Position numbers and translations under genes: made by a program. From Phytopseudomonas punonensis (lineage in GTDB: Bacteria > Pseudomonadota > Gammaproteobacteria > Pseudomonadales > Pseudomonadaceae): a stretch of 64,000 bases of DNA. Position 1 is the first letter of the stretch. Each line of letters opens with the position of its first letter. Location of the stretch: assembly GCF_900142655.1 (NCBI RefSeq), contig NZ_FRBQ01000001.1, positions 498,115 through 562,114 on the forward strand. Direction: 5' to 3'. Below are positions 21,094-32,052 of the stretch, in pieces. The notes under the pieces are model-generated. The model was given only the letters and a program-made list of their open reading frames with translations, searched no databases and had not been told where the DNA came from.

Positions 21094-21109
21094 TGGCACG
21101 GCTATCGCT
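21094..21109 (+). promoter_or_regulatory. Sigma54 (-24/-12) promoter of the rtc operon
   Basis: TGGCACG (21094-21100), four bases, then TCGCT (21105-21109) matches the sigma54 consensus TGGCACG-N4-TTGCW at all but one position, including the invariant GG and GC at correct spacing. It is 114 bp upstream of the first gene. The AT-rich stretch between rtcR and this site (about 20990-21075) would hold activator sites and a bend. Confidence 0.85.
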
Positions 21110-21222
21110 ATATCCATCCTGAGCGAATCACTGATGCGGCTTGCAGAAAGCTGAATCGGCAAGAAACACGGGAGCGCTTGAGCAGGCCTGAAAAGAACCT
21201 GCACAGCGCAGGAGAAGATTCA

Positions 21223-21612
21223 GTGAAAAGCAACAAGCAACGCCGCCGGGAAATCCGCGAGGCACGCGCAAAACGCAAGCTGCGCCAGGCTGCATCGGCC
21301 AGCTGGCCTGCGAGCCAGACGCCGCCACCCGGCAGCCTTGCGGTCAACCGAGCCAGCCTTACGCCTTACCACAGCTATGACGAACCGCTTTTCGTCCAGC
21401 GCGGCTGGTACCAGGACCTGCCGTTCACCTGCCGTGATTGCGGCGCTGGGCAGATCTGGACGGCAGCCCAGCAGCGCTGGTGGTACGAGCTGTGTAAAGG
21501 GCAGGTATTTTCCACGGCAGTACGCTGCCGTGCCTGCCGATTGAACAAACGGATTCGCGATGGCCGGGAACGCCCCAACGCCGACCGGGCCATAACGCAA
21601 ACAGGAGTGTGA
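21223..21612 (+). CDS. Small zinc-ribbon protein, first gene of rtc operon
   Basis: 129 aa from GTG 21223, chosen because AGGAGA lies 8 bases upstream; an in-frame TTG at 21178 has no such site. The N-terminus is very basic (KSNKQRRREIREARAKRKLRQ). Residues about 70-115 hold a treble-clef-like zinc-binding motif: FTCRDCG, then WTAAQQRWWYE, then VRCRACR. The stop is 4 bp before rtcB. Proteins of this type are found with RtcB in other Pseudomonas as I recall; an RNA-binding or ligase-accessory role is a guess. Confidence 0.75.
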   Translation: MKSNKQRRREIREARAKRKLRQAASASWPASQTPPPGSLAVNRASLTPYHSYDEPLFVQRGWYQDLPFTCRDCGAGQIWTAAQQRWWYELCKGQVFSTAVRCRACRLNKRIRDGRERPNADRAITQTGV

Positions 21613-21616
21613 CGAG

Positions 21617-22843
21617 ATGAACGAGAAAACCTACAACCTGCTGGAAGTCGCCAATGGCAAGCCGATCAAGCTGTGGACGCAAGGCGTTCCGGTCGAGGAA
21701 GACGCCAAGCAGCAGCTGATGAACACCGCGAAGATGCCCTTCATCTTCAAGCACCTGGCCGTGATGCCGGACGTGCACCTGGGTAAGGGCTCGACCATCG
21801 GCAGCGTGATTCCCACGATCGGCGCGATCATTCCGGCAGCGGTCGGGGTGGATATCGGTTGCGGCATGATCGCCGCGTGCACCTCGCTGATGGCCCATGA
21901 CCTGCCGGACAACCTGGCCGGCCTGCGTGCCGCCATCGAGAAGGCCGTACCCCATGGTCGAACCACCGGCCGTGGCGCTCGCGATAAAGGCGCCTGGGAA
22001 AACGTGCCGGAGCTGGCCGACCACGCCTGGTCGGCGCTGAGCGATCGCTTCAAGGCGATCACCGACAAGTACCCGCGGCTGGAGAAGACCAACAACCGCA
22101 AACACCTGGGAACCCTAGGAACCGGTAACCACTTCGTCGAGGTGTGCCTGGACGAAGCGAATCGGGTCTGGTTCATGCTGCACAGCGGATCGCGCGGCGT
22201 GGGTAACGCCATTGGCAACCTGTTCATCGAACTGGCCCAGGCCGATATGCGCCAGCACATCGCCAACCTGCCGGATCGCGACCTGGCCTACTTCGAGGAA
22301 GGCAGCCAGCACTTCGCCGACTACGTGGAAGCGGTGGGCTGGGCCCAGGACTTCGCCAAGCAGAACCGTGCGCTGATGATGCACGCGGTGGTCACGGCGG
22401 CCCGCGGGGTGATCGCCAAGCCGTTCGAAGTCGCGCTGGAAGCGGTGAACTGCCACCACAACTACGTGCAGAAGGAACGTCACTTCGGTGAAGAGGTGCT
22501 GGTAACGCGCAAAGGCGCGGTGTCGGCGAAGAAAGGCGAACTGGGGATCATCCCCGGGTCGATGGGGGCCAAGAGTTTCATCGTGCGCGGCCTGGGTAAT
22601 GAGGAGGCGTTCTGCTCCTGCAGCCACGGCGCCGGGCGCACCATGAGCCGCACCAAGGCGAAGAAGCTGTTCACCGTGGCCGACCAGATCAAGGCCACGG
22701 CCCACGTCGAATGCCGCAAGGACGCCGACGTGATCGACGAAATCCCGATGGCCTACAAGGACATCGACCAGGTCATGGACGCCCAGCGCGAGCTGGTGGA
22801 AGTTGTGCACACCCTGCGTCAGGTGGTGTGCGTGAAAGGATGA
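21617..22843 (+). CDS. rtcB: RNA-splicing ligase RtcB
   Basis: 408 aa, matching the bacterial RtcB length. Metal and guanylylation motifs are intact: GVDIGCGM (Asp, Cys), LGTGNHFVEV and MLHSGSRGVGN (His ligands), HNYVQKE, IPGSMGAKSFIVRG and the nucleophile His in CSHGAGRTMSR. It joins RNA 2',3'-cyclic phosphate or 3'-phosphate ends to 5'-OH ends using GTP and Mn2+. It is in the sigma54/RtcR-controlled operon, 4 bp after the zinc-ribbon gene. Confidence 0.97.
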   Translation: MNEKTYNLLEVANGKPIKLWTQGVPVEEDAKQQLMNTAKMPFIFKHLAVMPDVHLGKGSTIGSVIPTIGAIIPAAVGVDIGCGMIAACTSLMAHDLPDNLAGLRAAIEKAVPHGRTTGRGARDKGAWENVPELADHAWSALSDRFKAITDKYPRLEKTNNRKHLGTLGTGNHFVEVCLDEANRVWFMLHSGSRGVGNAIGNLFIELAQADMRQHIANLPDRDLAYFEEGSQHFADYVEAVGWAQDFAKQNRALMMHAVVTAARGVIAKPFEVALEAVNCHHNYVQKERHFGEEVLVTRKGAVSAKKGELGIIPGSMGAKSFIVRGLGNEEAFCSCSHGAGRTMSRTKAKKLFTVADQIKATAHVECRKDADVIDEIPMAYKDIDQVMDAQRELVEVVHTLRQVVCVKG

Positions 22844-22852
22844 GGTGAGGCC

Positions 22853-23431
22853 ATGCTGCAACCGATGCAAAGCCAGCGACTCGATGAACTGCGCACCCGC
22901 CTCGAAGAGGCGGGCTGCGTGTTCGACTTCGTGGTGACCACGCTCGACCCGACCGCCAAGCCTGGCGAGGCGGAGCATCGGCAGGTGCTGGGGCTGCTGT
23001 TCGAGAGCATTCAGGAGCGCGCCCGAATCTGGCAGCAAAAACTCATCGCTCAGGATGCCAGTTATGCGAACCACCGCTGGCCCGAATTGGCGGCGGATGT
23101 GGCCCAGGCCCGCCCGCAGACGCTCACGGCCGACGCAATCCGGGGGCTGGCCAGCGAGAACGGTCTGCTGTGCCGCAACTTCCGCGACCCGCCCTACGGC
23201 ACCCAGTTGCAAGTGGCGGATTTTCGCGACTGGCTGCAGGTGCTGCGGCTGTACCCCGACGAAGGGCTGCAGGTGCTTGATTGGGCCGGCGATGCAGACA
23301 GAGAGCCGCAGCGCAGCGCCTGGAGCGACTATTTCGACGACGGCAAGGAATGGTGGGGCATCTGGTGCCTCACGCTATACAACCCGCGACGTCGGACATT
23401 GTCCGCGCTAGCCGCCAGCGCGACAGACTGA
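22853..23431 (+). CDS. Uncharacterised protein in rtc operon
   Basis: 192 aa, family not recognised. No signal peptide or membrane helix is seen. The C-terminal half is rich in Trp and acidic residues (DWAGDADREPQRSAWSDYF, DDGKEWWGIWCLTLYNP). It begins 9 bp after rtcB with GAGGTGAGGCC as ribosome-binding site and ends 16 bp before the nucleotidyltransferase gene, so it is firmly within the operon. A role in RNA repair or its control follows from position only. Confidence 0.7.
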   Translation: MLQPMQSQRLDELRTRLEEAGCVFDFVVTTLDPTAKPGEAEHRQVLGLLFESIQERARIWQQKLIAQDASYANHRWPELAADVAQARPQTLTADAIRGLASENGLLCRNFRDPPYGTQLQVADFRDWLQVLRLYPDEGLQVLDWAGDADREPQRSAWSDYFDDGKEWWGIWCLTLYNPRRRTLSALAASATD

Positions 23432-23447
23432 ACAAGGATAGAAAGAC

Positions 23448-24236
23448 ATGGATATGCAACAACGCCACCCCCTCAGCGACGCCATGCGCGCGCGGGTGCT
23501 GGCCGAACTCGAACGGGTCGAGCGCGAGCGCAACGTCAAGGTGCTGTACGCCTGCGAGTCGGGCAGCCGCGCCTGGGGGTTCGCCTCGACGGACAGCGAT
23601 TACGACGTGCGCTTCGTCTACGTGGAAAAGCCGGACTGGTTCGTCCAGGTCGATGCGGGCCGCGACGTGATCGAACGCCCACTGGATGACGAGCTGGACG
23701 TCAGCGGCTGGGAGCTGCGCAAGACCCTCGGCCTGCTGCGCAAGTCCAACCCGACGCTGCTGGAGTGGCTCGACTCGCCCCTGGTGTACCGCCAGGAAGA
23801 TCAAGCCACGGCGCGCCTGCGCGAGTTGGCCGAGCACTTCTACAGCCCGCCGGCGGCGCGCAATCACTACCTGTCGATGGCCAGGAAGAATTTTCGTGGC
23901 TACTTGCAGGACGAGACGGTGCGCTTGAAGAAGTATTTCTATGTGCTGCGCCCGCTGCTCGCCGTGCTGTGGATCGACCAGGGTCGTGGCCGGCCGCCGA
24001 TGACCTTCGCCGAGCTGTTGCAGACGGTAGACGATGCGCCGCTGCTGGTCGAAGTGGACGAGCTGCTGGCCCTCAAGCGCAGCGCCTACGAGTCTGCCTA
24101 CGGTCCGCGCCGCCCTGCCCTGCACGCCTTTATCGAGACGCAGCTGAAACGGCCGGTGCCGGCGCTGCCGCGTACCCAGGCGGACAGCGGCCTGCTCGAT
24201 GCCTACTTGCGCGAGATGGTTGGCCGCTATGCCTGA
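23448..24236 (+). CDS. Pol-beta-superfamily nucleotidyltransferase (RlaP-like)
   Basis: 262 aa. The nucleotidyltransferase core is at about 34-60: CESGSRAWGFASTDSDYDVRF, with GS and the paired metal-binding Asp residues. The rest is helical. This is the stand-alone family that Pfam calls RlaP because of its recurrent pairing with RNA ligases. The gene's place between rtcB and rtcA supports that. It could add or remove nucleotides at damaged RNA ends; no activity is proven for the family as far as I know. Confidence 0.8.
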   Translation: MDMQQRHPLSDAMRARVLAELERVERERNVKVLYACESGSRAWGFASTDSDYDVRFVYVEKPDWFVQVDAGRDVIERPLDDELDVSGWELRKTLGLLRKSNPTLLEWLDSPLVYRQEDQATARLRELAEHFYSPPAARNHYLSMARKNFRGYLQDETVRLKKYFYVLRPLLAVLWIDQGRGRPPMTFAELLQTVDDAPLLVEVDELLALKRSAYESAYGPRRPALHAFIETQLKRPVPALPRTQADSGLLDAYLREMVGRYA

Positions 24237-24244
24237 GCCACGCC

Positions 24245-24309
24245 TGTAGCCCAGGTCGAGCACAGCGATACCCGGGGTGATATCCCGGGTGTCGCCTGCT
24301 CGACCCAGT
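24245..24309. repeat. Dispersed repeat, GTAGCC..GGTCGAGCACAGCGATACCC family
   Basis: The core TCGAGCACAGCGATACCC is identical to that at 6763-6780. The unit ends with GGGTGTCGCCTGCTCGACCC. It lies in the gap between the RlaP-like gene and rtcA. A separate hairpin (TCCCACGC and GCGTGGGA, 24348-24366) follows, 21 bp before rtcA. Confidence 0.65.
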
Positions 24310-24387
24310 CCACCGCTGAGCGGGACGCGGCGCGGCCCGGTAGGTAATCCCACGCGAAGCGTGGGAACGATCACCAAGGATTTATAG

Positions 24388-25413
24388 ATGAACAAAGACA
24401 TGCTCGAACTCGACGGCGCCATCGGCGGCGGGCAGGTACTGCGCACGGCGCTGAGCCTGTCGATGATCACCGGCACGCCGTTTCGCATCGCCAACATTCG
24501 CGCCAAGCGCAGCCGGCCAGGCCTGCTGCGCCAGCACCTGACCGCGGTACTGGCCGCAGCCGAAATCAGTGGCGCCGACGTTCAGGGTGCCGAGCCCCAC
24601 GCGACCAGCCTGGTATTTCGCCCCGGCCCAATCCGCGGCGGCGAATACCGTTTCGCCATCGGTTCGGCGGGCAGCTGCACGCTGGTGCTGCAAACCATCC
24701 TGCCGGCCCTGCTGCAAGCCGCCGAGCCGAGTCGCGTGCATATCAGCGGTGGCACCCACAACCCGGCTGCGCCGCCATTCGATTTTCTCGACGGGGCCTG
24801 GCTGCCGTTGCTGCGACGTATGGGTGGGCAGGTCGAGCTACAACTGCAACGCCATGGTTTTGTGCCGGCCGGTGGCGGCGCGCTGGAGGCTTTCATCCAG
24901 CCGTCGCAGCTGACGCCTCTGCACCTGCACGAACGTGGCGCCGTGCTCGAACAGCGCGCCGAGGTGCTGCTTGCAGGGATTCCCGGCCACGTCGGCGAAC
25001 GTGAGCTGGCGCGTGTCGGCAAACGCCTGCAGTGGCCGGACGCCAACCTGCGCTGCACCTGGCTGGATCAGGAACATGGCCCGGGCAATATCCTGATGCT
25101 GACGGTAGCCTGCGAGCAGCTCACCGAGCAGTTCTGCGCTTTCGGCCAGAACGGCGTGCGCGCCGAAGCCGTCGCGGACCAAGCCGTCGAACCGTTGCGT
25201 CAGTGGCTTGCCAGCGGGGCAGCGGTGGCTGAACACCTGGCAGACCAGTTGTTGCTGCCGATGGCGCTAGCAGGTTCAGGCAGCTTCACCACCACGCACC
25301 TGAGCGAGCACCTGCAGAGCAATATCCAAGTGATAGAAGCCTTCTGCCCGGTGACCGTTCGTTGCACGCCGACCGGCAAGGCGTTGCGGGTCGAGATGGG
25401 TAGCCGCGCCTGA
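24388..25413 (+). CDS. rtcA: RNA 3'-terminal phosphate cyclase RtcA
   Basis: 341 aa, the normal length. LDGAIGGGQVLRTALSLSMITGTPFRI is the N-terminal signature. RSRPGLLRQHLTAV and the catalytic-His region TTHLSEHLQSNIQVIE near the C-terminus are present. It converts RNA 3'-phosphate to 2',3'-cyclic phosphate with ATP, through an adenylylated His. It is the last gene of the rtc set, 151 bp after the nucleotidyltransferase gene, with a repeat and hairpin between; it may be expressed at a lower level. Confidence 0.95.
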   Translation: MNKDMLELDGAIGGGQVLRTALSLSMITGTPFRIANIRAKRSRPGLLRQHLTAVLAAAEISGADVQGAEPHATSLVFRPGPIRGGEYRFAIGSAGSCTLVLQTILPALLQAAEPSRVHISGGTHNPAAPPFDFLDGAWLPLLRRMGGQVELQLQRHGFVPAGGGALEAFIQPSQLTPLHLHERGAVLEQRAEVLLAGIPGHVGERELARVGKRLQWPDANLRCTWLDQEHGPGNILMLTVACEQLTEQFCAFGQNGVRAEAVADQAVEPLRQWLASGAAVAEHLADQLLLPMALAGSGSFTTTHLSEHLQSNIQVIEAFCPVTVRCTPTGKALRVEMGSRA

Positions 25414-25505
25414 GGCTTGGTCGCGATCTTTGGGTACCGGCGAATGCCTATTTCCATGGATAGTCGGTAGCAAGGCAGAAGCGGACATCGGGCGCCGCCG
25501 CTTTT

Positions 25506-25571
25506 GTAGGAGGGGCTTTAGCCCCGAGCTTTATGAGGGTGCAAAGAGCTCGGGGCTAAAGCCCCTCCTAC
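25506..25571. repeat. Long palindrome, GTRGGAGGGGCTTTAGCCCC family
   Basis: GTAGGAGGGGCTTTAGCCCC (25506-25525) is mirrored by GGGGCTAAAGCCCCTCCTAC (25552-25571). The arms match the element at 10024-10092. It lies between the convergent rtcA and ettA genes and may end rtcA transcription. Confidence 0.85.
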
Positions 25572-25656
25572 GAGTTACGCGAACGGCAGCTACCGCCACT
25601 TTGCAGTCATCGAAACGAGAGCAATTCGAAAACGCCCCCAAGAACACAGCCATAAA

Positions 25657-25680
25657 AAACGGAGCCCTGAGGCTCCGTTT
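25657..25680 (-). terminator. Bidirectional terminator between rtcA and ettA
   Basis: AAACGGAGCC (25657-25666) and GGCTCCGTTT (25671-25680) form a perfect 10-bp stem around CTGA. It is followed by T-runs on the minus side (TTTTTTAT) and a shorter one on the plus side. It ends 13 bp from the ettA stop. Confidence 0.9.
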
Positions 25681-25693
25681 TCCACAACAGCGC

Positions 25694-27358
<1,665 letters not shown>

Positions 27359-27739
27359 AATTCAGACCTCACTAATAAATGGCAACGATGGCGCGCACCC
27401 TATGCCAAGACGCGGCGCCACGCAAACGGATAAATGCCGCGCCGGGGAGCGAGCCAGCCTGCGCCGGCCTCTGCAAGCAAAGGACAACCTGCAAGGCTGA
27501 CGGCGCAGCACGAACCGGGTATTTTCGGCGATCTTTACCAGACTAGGAAGAGTTACCGACGCGCGACACTCGTCGCCCAAGGATGGCACTTCGCCACATT
27601 TATGGCATGCTAGCCGGCTTGGGAAGCGGACGCCCTGAGTTAACCTTTATTGCAGCCTTACCTACCTACTCGACCCCCGCCCGTTGCAGGACGTCATCAC
27701 GTGTCAGCCCCAGAGATCACGCGGCCGCGCCGCGATCCC
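27359..27739. other. Divergent intergenic region ettA/morA
   Basis: About 380 bp without a convincing gene. The open frame of the downstream gene extends back into it (to TTG 27650) but has no ribosome-binding site there. It must hold both promoters; none matches a consensus well enough to call. Confidence 0.5.
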
Positions 27740-30700
27740 ATGATTAAGCCCATGCGCCCTTCACTGAAAGGTGCGCTGATCGTGCTGGTGTTCAGCATGC
27801 TGACGCTGCTGTTCTGGCAACTGCAATTCGAATTCCGCCAACTCAAGGAAAACCAGCGCGCACTCAGCCTGGCGGTCAGCGAACAGCTGGCCAAACAACT
27901 GAGCTTGAACATGGCCTCGATGGCCAACGCCGGCTCCGCGGTACTGAGAGCCACCCGCGGGCCGTCCGACTCTTTCGAGCAGCAACAGCGCTACCTGGAT
28001 AACCTGCGCACGGTCTTCCCGACCTTGCAGCGCCTCGTGCACCTGGATGCCAACGGCCAGCCGCGCCCGGGCAGCCCCATGCCACCGGCCGAACAGGCGA
28101 TGCTTGCCGAATTGATTAGGCATAGCGCAACCCACAGCTATTACTACCTATTCAATCCAGCAGACGGCGGCCACCTCAACCTACTGCTGCGCGAGGATGA
28201 TGGTTACTGGGCGGTGCGGCTGCATTCCAGTGCCCTGGAAAATTGGCTGCCAGGCGCAATGCAGAAAGATGTTTCCTGGCAGTTGGAAGATGCCGCCAAC
28301 CAACGTGTGATCGCCGACTCGCGGGACGCCATGGCAGGGCAACGCAACTTCCCGAAGATCACCGCGGCCAACCAGGCGCAGACCATCGTGTTGCAGGATC
28401 TGCCTGGCTCGCGCTGGCAGCTACGGGCGATGCTCGACGAAGACAAGGTACAGGCCCAGATACTGCCGGAAATGCTCGGCAAGATCCTGCTGTTCACCCT
28501 GTTCAGCCTGCTCACGCTATTTGCCCTGTATCGCCTGGTGCGCGAGCAAAGCCGGTTGTACGCGCTCAACGCCGCCTCACGGCATTCGCTGCATCAGGCC
28601 GCCGGCGCCTTGGGCGCCATCGAAGAGCGGGTGCTGGTCACCGATGCCACCGGCCGGCTGACCTACCTCAACCCCCAGGCCGAAGCGATGTTCGGCCTGG
28701 CCACTCAGCATGCCCGCGAGTGGCACCTGCTGGAGCTGCTGCCGCGCCTTGACCCGCTGTTATTGCACGCCACCGCGTTTCACAGCGATCAAGGCGCCGA
28801 CGTGGTGGAGATTCACCAGAACGGCCAGCCCCGCCTGTTCAATATTACCCGCAGCGATCTCGACGAAGCCGGCCGCCAGCAAGGCTTCGTCTGGGTGCTG
28901 CGTGACGTCACCGAGCAGCAGCAAGCCACCCGCGTGCTGCAGGAAACCCGTCGCCGCTATCAGGATATTTTCGACGGTACCGGCACTGCGCTTTGCGTGC
29001 TCGACCTCGCCGGCCTCTACCATTTCCTGCGCGAACAGGGCATGAGCAGCGGCGCCGACCTCAAGCCCTGGCTAGAGGCCAACCCGCAGCGTCACGGCGA
29101 ATTGCTGAGACACATGCGCTTCACCGAAACCAACCAGATCGCCCTGCGTCTGCTTGGCGTGAGCACTACCGAACAGGCGTGGGAGCAGTTGATCAACCGT
29201 GGCGCGGTACGTGCCGATGGTTTCCGCGCACAGCTCAGCGCCGCGCTGCTCGACGGCGGCGGCCATCTGGAACTGGAAAGCCATATCGAGGGCGCCAACG
29301 GCATCACTCGCCATCTATGGCTGGTGATGCGCCTGCCGGAAAGCCCCGAGGACCTGCACGCCGTCGCTCTGAGCATCAGCGACATCACCAGCCGCAAGCG
29401 CATGGAGCTGTCGCTGGTCGAGCGCGAGCGTTTCTGGTCCGAGGTGGTGCGCGCCGTACCCGATACGCTTTACGTCACCGACCTTTCCACCCAGACGATG
29501 CTGTTCAGCAACCATGATCTGGCCAGTCGCTTGGGCTACGACGCCGGCAGCTTGAGCAACCATGCCGATGATTGGTGGAAGCGCATCGTCCACCCCGACG
29601 ATCTTGATCTGCACGCGCGCGTGCGCAACCTGCAACGCGTTCTGAGCGATGGCGTGCTGCTCGAATCACAGGTGCGCGTGCGCCACAGCGACGGTTCCTG
29701 GCGCTGGTTCAGCATTACCGAGCAGGCCCTGGCGCGCGATGGCAATGGCTGGGTCAGCCGCCTGGTCAGCGTCGCCAAGGACATCACCGGGCAGATTTCC
29801 CGCAACGAAACGCTGCGCGAGAACGAGCGCCGCTACCGCATGCTCGCCGAAAGCATCAGCGACGTGATCTTCTCCACTGACAGCGAGTTGAACCTCAACT
29901 ACGTCAGCCCCTCGGTGCAAACGGTGCTGGGCTACCCCGCCGCGTGGGTGCAGGCCCACGGCTTCGGCCGCCTGGCGACCAACCCGCAGCATCTGGCAGC
30001 GGTATACGCCATGCTCGAGCGCATCCGCGGTGCTCTGGGTGTTCAGCAGCAACTGCAGGAGCTGCGCCAGACACTCACGCCGCAGCTGTTCATGATCGAC
30101 TTTCTGCGCGCCGACGGCCGCAAGATTCCCGTCGAGCTGCGCCTGCTGCCAATGTGGGACGACAGCGGCAAATTCGAAGGCCTGCTGGGTGTGGGCCGCG
30201 ACATTTCCCAGCAACGCCGCGCCGAGAAAGACCTGCGCATGGCTGCCACGGTATTCGAGCACTCCACGGCGGCGATTCTGGTCACCGACCCGGCCGGCTA
30301 TATCGTGCAGGTCAACAACGCGTTCAGCCGGGTCAGTGGCCACAGCTCCGCGCAGGTGCTCGACCAACTGCCGGGTATGCTCACCGCCGAAAGCCAGCAG
30401 AGCACTCACCTGCATTACGTGCTCGCGCAGCTGAAACAGCGCGGCAGCTGGGAAGGCGAAATCTGGCTCAAGCGCCGCGATGGCGAGAACTTTCCGGCGT
30501 GGGTTGGCATCACCGCCGTACACGACGAGGAAGGCGACCTAGTCAGCTACGTGTGCTTCTTCAGCGACATCAGCGAACGCAAGGCCAGCGAGCAGCGCAT
30601 TCACCGCCTGGCTTACTACGATGCCCTGACCCAGCTGCCCAACCGCACGCTGTTCCAGGATCGCCTGCACACTGCCCTGCAGCATGCCGAACGGCATCGC

Positions 30701-31921
30701 GAGTGGGTGGTGCTGATGTTCCTCGACCTCGACCGCTTCAAGCCGATCAACGACTCCCTCGGCCACGCCGCCGGCGACCGCATGCTCAAGGAAGTGGCCG
30801 TGCGCCTGGCCGCCTGCGTGGGTGAAGACGACACCGTGGCGCGCATGGGCGGCGACGAATTCACCCTGCTGCTGCGCTCCAGCGCCAGCCGCGATACGGC
30901 GCTGCACCGCGCCATTCACGTGGGCGAACAGATTCTCGCCAGCCTGGCCCAGGCCTTTGTGCTCGAAGGCCGCGAGTTCTTCGTCACCGCCAGTATCGGC
31001 ATCGCTCTTGGCCCGCAGGATGGCAACGAACCCAGCCAGCTGATGAAAAACGCGGACACGGCGATGTACCACGCCAAGGAACGCGGCAAGAACAACTTCC
31101 AGTTCTACCAGGCCGACATGAACGCCAGCGCCCTGGAGCGTCTGGAGCTCGAAGGTGACCTGCGTCACGCGCTGGAACAGGGCGAATTCCTGCTCCATTA
31201 CCAACCGCAGTTCTCCGGCAACGGCAAGCGCCTCACCGGCGTGGAAGCGCTACTACGCTGGCAGCACCCGACACGCGGTCTGGTGGCGCCCGATGCATTC
31301 ATCCCGGTGCTCGAAGAACTCGGCCTGGTCGTGCAAGTCGGCGACTGGGTGCTGGCCGAAGCCTGCCGCCAGCTGAACATCTGGCACCACAACAAGATCC
31401 GCGTACCAAAGGTGTCGGTGAACCTCTCGGCTCGCCAGTTCAGCGATGGCGATCTGCGCCAACGCATCGAACGCACCCTGACCGAAAGCCGCCTTCGCGC
31501 TGCGTGCCTGGAGCTGGAGCTGACCGAAAGCATCCTCATGCAGGACGTTGGCGCAGCACTGCAGACACTCACCGACCTGAAGAACCTGGGCGTATCCATC
31601 GCCATTGACGACTTCGGCACCGGCTACTCGTCGCTCAACTACCTCAAGCAGTTCCCCATCGACGTGCTGAAGATCGACCGCAGCTTCGTCGACGGCCTAC
31701 CCCAGGGCGAGCAGGACGGGCAGATCGCCCGCGCCATTATCGCCATGGCTCACAGCCTGAACATGTCGGTAATCGCCGAGGGTGTGGAGACTCAGGAGCA
31801 GCTCGACTTCCTGCGCACTCACGAGTGCGACGAGGTGCAGGGCTACCTGCTCGGCCGGCCAATGCCGGCCCACCAGTTCGAGGCGCAATTCTGCGGGCGC
31901 AGCCTGTTCATGCTCGGCTGA
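27740..31921 (+). CDS. morA: Membrane PAS-GGDEF-EAL cyclic-di-GMP protein (MorA-like)
   Basis: 1393 aa from ATG 27740. Layout: membrane helix at about 11-27, a periplasmic sensor, a second helix at about 250-268, then at least four PAS/PAC units (about 290-960), a GGDEF domain (catalytic RMGGDEFTLLL, about 1032) and an EAL domain (GVEALLRWQHP, about 1167; DDFGTGYSSLNYLKQF and TVIAEGVE-type motif later). Both catalytic sites look intact, so it may both make and break c-di-GMP. Length, architecture and the glyA neighbour match MorA (PA4601), which controls flagella and biofilm. In-frame starts as far back as 27650 are possible. Confidence 0.88.
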   Translation: MIKPMRPSLKGALIVLVFSMLTLLFWQLQFEFRQLKENQRALSLAVSEQLAKQLSLNMASMANAGSAVLRATRGPSDSFEQQQRYLDNLRTVFPTLQRLVHLDANGQPRPGSPMPPAEQAMLAELIRHSATHSYYYLFNPADGGHLNLLLREDDGYWAVRLHSSALENWLPGAMQKDVSWQLEDAANQRVIADSRDAMAGQRNFPKITAANQAQTIVLQDLPGSRWQLRAMLDEDKVQAQILPEMLGKILLFTLFSLLTLFALYRLVREQSRLYALNAASRHSLHQAAGALGAIEERVLVTDATGRLTYLNPQAEAMFGLATQHAREWHLLELLPRLDPLLLHATAFHSDQGADVVEIHQNGQPRLFNITRSDLDEAGRQQGFVWVLRDVTEQQQATRVLQETRRRYQDIFDGTGTALCVLDLAGLYHFLREQGMSSGADLKPWLEANPQRHGELLRHMRFTETNQIALRLLGVSTTEQAWEQLINRGAVRADGFRAQLSAALLDGGGHLELESHIEGANGITRHLWLVMRLPESPEDLHAVALSISDITSRKRMELSLVERERFWSEVVRAVPDTLYVTDLSTQTMLFSNHDLASRLGYDAGSLSNHADDWWKRIVHPDDLDLHARVRNLQRVLSDGVLLESQVRVRHSDGSWRWFSITEQALARDGNGWVSRLVSVAKDITGQISRNETLRENERRYRMLAESISDVIFSTDSELNLNYVSPSVQTVLGYPAAWVQAHGFGRLATNPQHLAAVYAMLERIRGALGVQQQLQELRQTLTPQLFMIDFLRADGRKIPVELRLLPMWDDSGKFEGLLGVGRDISQQRRAEKDLRMAATVFEHSTAAILVTDPAGYIVQVNNAFSRVSGHSSAQVLDQLPGMLTAESQQSTHLHYVLAQLKQRGSWEGEIWLKRRDGENFPAWVGITAVHDEEGDLVSYVCFFSDISERKASEQRIHRLAYYDALTQLPNRTLFQDRLHTALQHAERHREWVVLMFLDLDRFKPINDSLGHAAGDRMLKEVAVRLAACVGEDDTVARMGGDEFTLLLRSSASRDTALHRAIHVGEQILASLAQAFVLEGREFFVTASIGIALGPQDGNEPSQLMKNADTAMYHAKERGKNNFQFYQADMNASALERLELEGDLRHALEQGEFLLHYQPQFSGNGKRLTGVEALLRWQHPTRGLVAPDAFIPVLEELGLVVQVGDWVLAEACRQLNIWHHNKIRVPKVSVNLSARQFSDGDLRQRIERTLTESRLRAACLELELTESILMQDVGAALQTLTDLKNLGVSIAIDDFGTGYSSLNYLKQFPIDVLKIDRSFVDGLPQGEQDGQIARAIIAMAHSLNMSVIAEGVETQEQLDFLRTHECDEVQGYLLGRPMPAHQFEAQFCGRSLFMLG

Positions 31922-32052
31922 CAGCACAGCAAGCGGCGCTGAGTGAGCGCCGCTTGTACCGGTCATGATCACGCTTCATATGCCTGGCCAGCCCGGATGC
32001 GGTAGAATCCGCCCCCTATTTACTCCGCCCAGCTGACTTTCAGGGGATTGCC

